From: Candidatus Bathyarchaeota archaeon | Lineage (GTDB): Archaea > Thermoproteota > Bathyarchaeia > TCS64 | NCBI GenBank assembly: GCA_026014875.1 | Contig: JAOZHO010000027.1 | Span: forward strand, 88,106 to 152,105 | Direction: 5' to 3' | Length of the DNA stretch: 64,000 nt | Shown: in pieces, positions 57,221 through 64,000 of the stretch | Layout of the letters: each line of letters starts with the position of its first letter | Position numbering within the stretch: position 1 is the first letter of the stretch | Position numbers and translations under genes: made by a program | Notes under the pieces: generated by a model | Seen by the model: the letters and a program-made list of their open reading frames with translations, nothing else | Told to the model about the DNA's origin: nothing | Database searches by the model: none

Positions 57221-57607
57221 ATGGCATACTCCGAAAATATGACTGGCCCAGAGAGAGAAGTTGGTGAGTTCCTCTCCTCACTTGGTGTCTGGTGGAAGTA
57301 TGAGCATCCCCTATTTGTCTATGATGATAATGAAAGGCCACGTATCTGGGCTCCGGACTTTTTCCTACCAAAATTAGGGATATATATTGAGGTTTGTGGA
57401 ACATATCGGACTGATTACGATTACCGTGAGAGAATCTATGACAAGAATGTCAGCAAGATTATCTTTGTTCATTACTATAAAGAGGAGGAAAAATGGCGCA
57501 CTTTTCTCGTTCAGAGGCTTCTGGATATCCAGTTAAAGAGACTACAAGACACAAAATATGTGATTGACTTAGCAGTACAAATGGGGATTAAGGTTCAAAT
57601 CGTATGA
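57221..57607 (+). CDS. PD-(D/E)xK-like nuclease-fold protein
   Basis: REVGEFLSSLGVWWKYEHPLF...IWAPDFFLPKLGIYIEVCGTYRTDYDYRERIYDKN. Confidence 0.6.
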   Translation: MAYSENMTGPEREVGEFLSSLGVWWKYEHPLFVYDDNERPRIWAPDFFLPKLGIYIEVCGTYRTDYDYRERIYDKNVSKIIFVHYYKEEEKWRTFLVQRLLDIQLKRLQDTKYVIDLAVQMGIKVQIV

Positions 57608-57793
57608 TTTACCAGTGTGTGAGAGCGCGCACTTCTGTCCACTTTCCCTCCATATCCACTGCAAAAAGTATTAATTTGGAATAACCAACGTCAAGAGTCT
57701 CTGAACAGATACTATGATAGTACTCTGCGTTGAAATGCACTGAAGACGATTCAACAAAAAAGGCATAATGTAAAAAGCAGTGGGAAGTGAAGG

Positions 57794-57973
57794 TCACAAA
57801 TTTCGTAGCTTGTCAGAAAGCACCCGATCCACAGCCTCGGCCACATGGCTACGTAAACCCCAATCAGACGATAGCGTTTGTCCAATCAAAGAAGCGAATG
57901 CGCTACTTAACTCAGGGTCATCACTGAACATATCGAGGAGCTCTCGAGCGCGCTTATTCTTACTTTTTGGCAT
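57794..57973 (-). CDS. Small 59-aa protein
   Basis: MPKSKNKRARELLDMFSDDPELSSAFASLIGQTLSSDWGLRSHVAEAVDRVLSDKLRNL*; 15 nt downstream of the next gene. Confidence 0.5.
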   Translation of the reverse strand: MPKSKNKRARELLDMFSDDPELSSAFASLIGQTLSSDWGLRSHVAEAVDRVLSDKLRNL

Positions 57974-57987
57974 TTCTATCCCCTTTC

Positions 57988-58548
57988 CTATGATAATTCT
58001 GCAATTAGCTCTTCCAACGCAGTTTCAAGTTCTTCCACAACGTCTTTCTGAAAATGCGTTCCATTAATCACTCTTCTTCGAGTTCTATTAAAGAAGTCAA
58101 TGTTTCGATATACTTTTTGTAGTTTGGATAATTGTACAGTTATGAAAGTTTTAGCTAAGGACTCAACTGTTACATCGTCGTAATAGGGCGTATCAAAAGG
58201 GATTTCTCCCTGAATTACCTCATTATTTACGTAATAGAAGTCATTATTTACTGCGCCCTGTTTTCTTATTTTTTCGATTATTTGTGCTATAATCTCAAGT
58301 TCAGCCTTAAGCGCAGATTTTATATTCGTTTTTATCGTTCGTTCTTCATTCCAATCTCTAATAAAGAACATGAGAATTGGTGTTGATGCTCCAAGAAATG
58401 AACCAAGTAATGTGGCTTGGACATTATTTAGAGAAAAACTGATGACATTGAACATAACGCTTTCTTGGAATAAGATGGTTAAAAAATACCCAATTAAAAA
58501 GCCTATACTAAAATGACCAACTTTATTTAGATTATCGTTATAGTTCAT
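57988..58548 (-). CDS. Membrane-anchored hypothetical protein
   Basis: Two N-terminal TM segments then alpha-helical cytosolic domain; AT-rich. Confidence 0.65.
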   Translation of the reverse strand: MNYNDNLNKVGHFSIGFLIGYFLTILFQESVMFNVISFSLNNVQATLLGSFLGASTPILMFFIRDWNEERTIKTNIKSALKAELEIIAQIIEKIRKQGAVNNDFYYVNNEVIQGEIPFDTPYYDDVTVESLAKTFITVQLSKLQKVYRNIDFFNRTRRRVINGTHFQKDVVEELETALEELIAELS

Positions 58549-58768
58549 TTAATTTAAAGTGTAATTATATTCTTAAATAATATTCCGAAATAAAAGAAGG
58601 GAGTTTATCGTTTTCTCCACGCGCAAGAAATGGAAAGAAATTTAATTTCTCGATTGGTAGTTGACCATTCAAGATTTTCCTAAGGAGAAGGCGCGAGCGG
58701 TTGAAGTTTGAACCAAAACACTCACATCTCCACTAACATTATCAACCACCTATCCCAACCACACCAAT

Positions 58769-59458
58769 ATGATCACCGTACTGATGGACTACGACGGGAC
58801 TCTCCACGACCACGACGCCGTCATCACCCGGAGCATCGACGGCATCCTCGGCCAACCCGGCACCCAGCTCTACCATACTTGGAGGTACCGCATCCACAGA
58901 GACATAATCCACACCCGGCACCTAGACCGCCACGACGACATGCTGTTCCACGCCCAGCTCCTGTTCCAGCACCTGGGCAAACCATACCACCACCCCACAG
59001 CCCAAACCCTCGTCCAAAAATTCCACGAAGCAGACCAGACCGCCAAAGACACCCCCATCTACTTCCCAGACGCCATACCCACCCTCGACACCCTCAAAGA
59101 CCACGGCATCACCCTCTGCCTCAGCACAGGCAGAAACGCCGAAGAGAAAGCAGAGACCCTCCACAAACACACCGGCACACGCCACTTCACCTACATATTC
59201 AGCGAACCCGCCCTAGGATGCCTCAAAACAGAACCCGAATACTACGCCCAAGCCCTGAGCCTCGCAGGCGCAGACCCCCGCACCACATTCAGCGTCGGGG
59301 ACACCCCCCTCAGCGACATCCGCCCCGCCAACCTCACAGGCATCACCACCATCTGGCTCAACAGAGTCAACGAACCCACACCCACAGGCGACTCCACGCC
59401 CCACCACACAGCCACAACCCTCACCCAAGCCACGGAGATCATCCTGAAACACACATAG
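58769..59458 (+). CDS. HAD-superfamily hydrolase
   Basis: VLMDYDGTLHDHD; LCLSTGR; TTFSVGDTPLSDIRPANLTGITTIW. Confidence 0.9.
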   Translation: MITVLMDYDGTLHDHDAVITRSIDGILGQPGTQLYHTWRYRIHRDIIHTRHLDRHDDMLFHAQLLFQHLGKPYHHPTAQTLVQKFHEADQTAKDTPIYFPDAIPTLDTLKDHGITLCLSTGRNAEEKAETLHKHTGTRHFTYIFSEPALGCLKTEPEYYAQALSLAGADPRTTFSVGDTPLSDIRPANLTGITTIWLNRVNEPTPTGDSTPHHTATTLTQATEIILKHT

Positions 59459-59618
59459 AAGAGAGCCACATCCACCACCCGTAAAAACACCAGAAGCAAC
59501 CATAACCACAGATCACAATAGCAAATGACAAGCCGGAACACCGCCACTTAGCTATACAAGACTCCATGCGCGTGAAGTCTTATCTATAAGATAACAAGAC
59601 TCTAAATTGTGTAACAAA

Positions 59619-60326
59619 ATGAAATACGAGATAAAATATGACCCCAGCTACTCCATGCTGGTGGTAGACCTAGAAGACGGAGAAAGAATCACGGGAGAAG
59701 CAGGCGCCCTCACCTACATGACCCCAAACATCAGCGTAAAAACCCGCACAAGAGAAAAAAGCCTACTGGGAACACTGAAAACAAGCCTCCTAGGCGGCCA
59801 AAGCCTCTTCGTAACAGATTTCACCTCCAGGGGAGGCGCAGGCCAAATAGCCCTCGGAGCCGCCCCCATCGGAGACATCATGAAGCTGGAAGTAGACTCA
59901 AACCAGGGCTGGATCATCGAGAGATCCTCATACTTGGCATCAACACACCAAGTCGACCTAGACATCAGATGGGAAGGATTCAGCCGAGGCCTCTTCGGAC
60001 AAGGCCTCTTCATGATCAAAACAAGCGGAACAGGAGACCTGTTCATCAACACATTCGGAGCCATCGACGAACACCAACTCGGACCCGGAGAACAACTGGT
60101 GGTCGACAACTTTCACCTAGTGGGCTTCAGCGACACATGTGAATACGAAGTAAGGAAATTCGGCGACTGGAAAGAGACAATACTGAGCGGAGAAGGCCTA
60201 GTCACCCACATCGAAGGCCCCGGAACAGTCTACCTCCAAACAAAAAACCTCCGAGAATTCGTCGACTGGCTATGGGTCCTACTCGGACCGAGGGTCGCCC
60301 GCCGCGCGACTATGCGCACAAGATAA
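59619..60326 (+). CDS. AIM24-family protein
   Basis: DGERITGEAGALTYMTPNISVKTRTREKSLLGTLKTSLLGGQSLFVTDFTSRGGAGQIALG. Confidence 0.9.
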   Translation: MKYEIKYDPSYSMLVVDLEDGERITGEAGALTYMTPNISVKTRTREKSLLGTLKTSLLGGQSLFVTDFTSRGGAGQIALGAAPIGDIMKLEVDSNQGWIIERSSYLASTHQVDLDIRWEGFSRGLFGQGLFMIKTSGTGDLFINTFGAIDEHQLGPGEQLVVDNFHLVGFSDTCEYEVRKFGDWKETILSGEGLVTHIEGPGTVYLQTKNLREFVDWLWVLLGPRVARRATMRTR

Positions 60327-60398
60327 ACCCTCGCGTCGCGCACTCGTCATAGCGACGGGTGAGCTTCGTCGTCAGCCCGCCCTAGAAGTTAATAATCG

Positions 60399-60839
60399 AT
60401 GAATCGAGGTTATCAATGTATGTCAGAATCGGAATATGTTTTTACGGTTTTCAAAAAATATTGGAAAACCCTCATAAAGTGGCTATTGCGCATACATAAT
60501 TTACCTGAAATCACCGTCGATGAATTATATGATCGCTTCAACTCGGACCAGCCTCCACTATTGATCGATATTAGAGATGCTGCGGATTTTAATGGAACGG
60601 GATATTCAACCTACGGTCATATACCAAATGCCCGGTCAATCGATATTCTGGCATTAGAATCGAATATAGAGGAGCTTCAATCATTCAAAGACAAGGAGAT
60701 AGTGACCATGTGCCCTGGAGGCGGATTGTCTTTGGCCGCCGTTGAAATATTAACCGAGGCAGGTTTCAAGGATGTCAAGAGCCTGAAGGGGGGCATGGGT
60801 TTGTGGCACAAGAAAGGGTATCCCACCACCACATCTTAG
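60399..60839 (+). CDS. Rhodanese-like domain protein
   Basis: ITVDELYDRFNSDQPPLLIDIRDAADFNGTGYSTYGHIPNARSI; EIVTMCPGGGLSLAAVEIL. Confidence 0.9.
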   Translation: MNRGYQCMSESEYVFTVFKKYWKTLIKWLLRIHNLPEITVDELYDRFNSDQPPLLIDIRDAADFNGTGYSTYGHIPNARSIDILALESNIEELQSFKDKEIVTMCPGGGLSLAAVEILTEAGFKDVKSLKGGMGLWHKKGYPTTTS

Positions 60840-60913
60840 AATCTAATGGCAGGAGAGCTTCGTCGTTGGCCCGCCCTTAAATTATATTATCGCTGAATCT
60901 AGGTTGTCTGTGT

Positions 60914-61354
60914 ATGTCATTTATCAGATATTATCTCATACCCATGATTAAACATTGGAGAGCCACTCTGAAGCTATTTTCTTCATTAGCAAAGTCTGAA
61001 GAGAGTGTTTGGTCTGAGATAACCGTCGATGAATTATTTGAACGCGTAAACTCCGACCAGCCTCCACTATTAATCGATGTCCGATCCCCTGCGGAATTCA
61101 ATGGGGGCTATGGGCATATCCCGAATGCCAGATCGATCCCCGTATTGAAAATAGAATCAAATTTCGAGAACCTTGACTCATTTAAAGAAAAGGAGATCGT
61201 GACCATGTGCCCCGGCGGTGGAATGTCCCTAGTTGCCGTCGATATACTAGAAAAGCGGGTTTCAAAGACGTCAAAAGCCTGAAAGGGGGCACGGATCTGT
61301 GGCATACAAGCGGATACCCTACCACTGTTTCTAAAGTTGATGAAGGAGAATGAT
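60914..61354 (+). pseudogene. Second rhodanese-like gene, frameshifted near its C-terminus
   Basis: ITVDELFERVNSDQPPLLIDVRSPAEFNGGYGHIPNARSI; after VAVDILEK the other frame reads AGFKDVKSLKGGTDLWHTSGYPTTVSKVDEGE*. Confidence 0.75.
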
Positions 61355-61423
61355 TCAATATGACGGGATGTATGTTTATGGCAGCCCTCGCGGGTGCCAG
61401 TAGATGATGAGGGGTTATGCTGA

Positions 61424-61660
61424 ATGACTAAGATTCACAGAAGAGTGGATGCGCGGGGCCTCGCCTGCCCCATGCCCATCTTGAAATCCATGCAGGCGAT
61501 AAAGAAGATGCGTATCAACCGTGTGCTGGAAATCCTCACCACCGATCCCGGTAGCATAGCCGACATTCCCACATGGGCAAAAGCTACAGGCCAAGAGTTG
61601 ATTTCCTATGAGGAACGGGGTCCAAACGACTACCGATTCCTGGTCAAGAAACTGAAATAG
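61424..61660 (+). CDS. TusA/SirA-family sulfur carrier protein
   Basis: RRVDARGLACPMPILKSMQAIKKMRINRVLEILTTDPGSIADIPTWAKATGQELIS. Confidence 0.92.
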   Translation: MTKIHRRVDARGLACPMPILKSMQAIKKMRINRVLEILTTDPGSIADIPTWAKATGQELISYEERGPNDYRFLVKKLK

Positions 61661-61772
61661 ATTTCACTGGTGTATTGAGCTAAGATAAACCAAATCAGAT
61701 GGCTGAAGTTCCGTTCAATAGTTCGACAGTCTTATTACTCTAAATAATATTTTAAGGAAGATTGTGTTGCCG

Positions 61773-62234
61773 ATGAAACCTCTGCTGGTTCTGTTCTCAT
61801 ATCATCACAATAATACCGAGAAGATCGCCAACGTCTTCGCAAAAGTTCTTGATGCAGAGATAAAGACGCCACAGCAGTTAGATCCTGAAGAGCTTCAAGA
61901 GTGTAGTCTAGTAGGCTTCGGCTCAGGGATATATGGCGCAGAACACCATAAACTTCTGCTTGACCTCGCCGATAATCTACCGCAGGTCACCGACAGGAAA
62001 GCATTCATTTTCTCAACCAGTACAAATCTCGAGCCGCTCTCCAAAACTCACTCGCCGCTCAGGGAAAAACTGCGGTCTAAAGGTTACATGATTGTTGATG
62101 AGTTTACTTGTGCGGGTTTAAACACGAATAGTTTCCTAAGATTTTTCGGGGGAATAAACAAGGGCAGACCTAACGCTGAAGACCTCAAACACGCGGAAGA
62201 GTTTGCTCAGAATCTGAAGCAGAACCTGCAATAG
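61773..62234 (+). CDS. Flavodoxin-family protein
   Basis: KPLLVLFSYHHNNTEKIANVFAKVLDAEIKTP; VGFGSGIYGAEHHKLLLDLADNLP; FIFSTSTNL. Confidence 0.85.
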   Translation: MKPLLVLFSYHHNNTEKIANVFAKVLDAEIKTPQQLDPEELQECSLVGFGSGIYGAEHHKLLLDLADNLPQVTDRKAFIFSTSTNLEPLSKTHSPLREKLRSKGYMIVDEFTCAGLNTNSFLRFFGGINKGRPNAEDLKHAEEFAQNLKQNLQ

Positions 62235-62448
62235 AGGTGAAACTTGGACACTTTACGCGCGCTCAAGTCTTCAATTTTTAAGCGTCAGATGACCCCGCCC
62301 CTGATCCGGTCCATTGCTCAATAGAGTCCGTTCACCGGCCACATCGGGTACGGGGAAATTTCAAACGCGTTAAAATTCATCTATTTTTTTTTAGAATTGT
62401 TAAAATACAGGCCATCACGTCCAATGAAGGAACGGAGAGAGAGCGAAA

Positions 62449-63156
62449 ATGGATCCAAGGAAGACCGCGAGAATCGTGGGAGTATTATTCATAATTGCGA
62501 CGGCTGCACCTATACTGAGTGTTGCTTTTGTGCCCTTAATGTTTGGTCCGGCTGATCTGGCCAATGTCTGGCTTTTAGCAGCGAATGAAAACCAGATTAG
62601 GATAGGAGCGCTCCTCGAGTTTACCATGGCTGCCGCAATTTCAGCTATACCAATTTGCATGTATCCGATCCTACGAAAGTATAATGAGAGCATGGCCCTC
62701 GGGTACGTCGTTGGCAGGCTCGTTGAGGGCTTAATGTTCATCATTGGCACCATCAGCCTCCTAGCACTATTGGCACTAAGCAAGGAATTTGCATTAGCAG
62801 GGGCTCCAAGCGCCGCCTATTATCAAACCATAGGCACTGCAGTACTAGCAGTACGTTCGGGGCAGAGTATATTTGCACAATTCGGTTTCAGCCTAGGGTC
62901 TCTGATGTTCTATTACATATTGTATAAATCAAGACTCATTCCTCGATGGTTATCAGGTTGGAGTCTAATCGGAGCCGTCTTGTTTTTAGCATCGGCCTTT
63001 TTAGCTATGTTCGGCTATGGTTCGGAATCGACGATCTATCTCCTTTTTAATGCTCCGGGTGGTGTGGGTGAAATGGTTTTTGCGGTATGGCTGATAGTTA
63101 AAGGATTCAACTCAACCGCGATCGCCTCCCTGAATGCTAAAATAGACACAAACTAG
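62449..63156 (+). CDS. DUF4386-like multi-pass membrane protein
   Basis: RKTARIVGVLFIIATAAPILSVAF; ALGYVVGRLVEGLMFIIGTISLLALLAL. Confidence 0.75.
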   Translation: MDPRKTARIVGVLFIIATAAPILSVAFVPLMFGPADLANVWLLAANENQIRIGALLEFTMAAAISAIPICMYPILRKYNESMALGYVVGRLVEGLMFIIGTISLLALLALSKEFALAGAPSAAYYQTIGTAVLAVRSGQSIFAQFGFSLGSLMFYYILYKSRLIPRWLSGWSLIGAVLFLASAFLAMFGYGSESTIYLLFNAPGGVGEMVFAVWLIVKGFNSTAIASLNAKIDTN

Positions 63157-63327
63157 CGCGCTTGGTTGTTTAGAAATTCATTTGATGATAATAGATAGAC
63201 TGGTTTATAGCTGATTTCTGTGTTAACTTGATTGATAAATAGATATAATGAGAAGACTAGAGTGCTTAAAATAGAAAAAACCTAAAATTAATACCCGGTC
63301 ATATAATTTCTAAACACTCTAGCGCGT
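63156..63327. mobile_element. MITE-like element copy 1 with ~23-bp terminal inverted repeats
   Basis: Left GCGCGCTTGGTTGTTTAGAAATT (63156-63178); right AATTTCTAAACACTCTAGCGCGT (63305-63327), reverse complement matches left at 19/23. Confidence 0.6.
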
Positions 63328-63354
63328 GTAAATAGAGATTTAAGGATGAAATAA

Positions 63355-63825
63355 ATGGGAGAAAAAGTCAAGGTGGAAAGACCCCGCGAGCGCGTATACG
63401 AGAAGTATGGTTGGGTGGTGTACCTCTTTCTGGGGCTGCTGTGGTTGGTGGTTGGCCTCGTACAAGTATACGGTCCGGGCGAATTGCTCAGGACTGACGC
63501 TGAACTTATCACGGGCATGTCCTGGATTGAGCTCCAGGCCTCGACCCCTGTGGCTGCTGAATTGATTCGCTTCCATTACGGGCATATGGGCATGCTCAAG
63601 ACGAGCTGGTCCTTACTGGTCTTAGCCATTACACTGACGGGCTACCGGAGGGGAGAAAAGTGGGCTTGGTACACCATGTGGCTCGCGCCTGCCCTCTTGG
63701 TGTGGATTGCAGTCAACAACGTTATCTTTCTTGGTGACATCAACCAGGCGCTGCCGTGGATCCCGATTACGACCATATCGCTGCTGGGGCTCCTCCTTCC
63801 ATACAGGAAGTTCTTCCCAAAATAG
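63355..63825 (+). CDS. Hypothetical multi-pass membrane protein
   Basis: Four hydrophobic segments, flanked by two copies of the repeat. Confidence 0.65.
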   Translation: MGEKVKVERPRERVYEKYGWVVYLFLGLLWLVVGLVQVYGPGELLRTDAELITGMSWIELQASTPVAAELIRFHYGHMGMLKTSWSLLVLAITLTGYRRGEKWAWYTMWLAPALLVWIAVNNVIFLGDINQALPWIPITTISLLGLLLPYRKFFPK

Positions 63826-63863
63826 CCACGATCGCGCACGCTTTCTAAAAATTCTGATTTACT

Positions 63864-64000
63864 GCGCGCTAGGCTGTTTAGAAATTCATTTGATGAGGAT
63901 AGATAGACTGGTTTATAGCTGATTTCTGTGTTAACTTGATTGATAAATAGGTATAATGAGAAGACTAGAGTGCTTAAAATAGAAAAAAACCTAAAATCAA
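63864..64000. mobile_element. MITE-like element copy 2, truncated by window end
   Basis: ~137 bp nearly identical to 63156-63290, beginning GCGCGCTAGGCTGTTTAGAAATT. Confidence 0.6.

Noticed and set aside
58708-59484. 258-aa plus-strand ORF, Pro/His/Arg-rich
   Set aside because: Alternate frame over the HAD hydrolase, which has all expected motifs.

Overview
Archaeal-type chromosomal window. The family calls (archaeal MAT, Trm5-like, Nre, S26e, PurS/L/Q, archaeal coiled-coil and zinc-ribbon proteins) suggest an uncultured lineage; I cannot place it taxonomically without searches. About 1-36 kb is dense, GC-rich housekeeping sequence: SAM synthesis, a thyX locus, small HSP, M24 peptidase, nre, a purSLQ/purE/purC cluster, S26e and amidohydrolase. 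About 37-64 kb is a looser patchwork of accessory genes, gene fragments, repeats and long intergenic regions. Strongest leads: (i) a four-gene minus-strand operon (42.1-45.1 kb) encoding a four-PASTA + helix-hairpin-helix protein, two related beta-rich proteins and a small protein, with a trypsin-like protease gene ending just after its catalytic Ser at 47.7 kb; (ii) this region and an intact dus gene lie between an N-terminal and a C-terminal fragment of a second dus, as if a dus-carrying island had split a resident dus; (iii) adjacent, reciprocally incomplete ThyX paralogs; (iv) an HtpX-like protein without its zinc ligands; (v) a cold-shock-domain protein with four 48-bp acidic repeats and a C-terminal HhH; (vi) a MITE-like element with ~23-bp inverted termini in two copies; (vii) GCGCGC-type motifs apparently concentrated in intergenic DNA; (viii) a candidate pseudoknotted RNA at ~11.2 kb. 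No rRNA, tRNA or CRISPR array was recognised. All family assignments are from motif recognition by eye.
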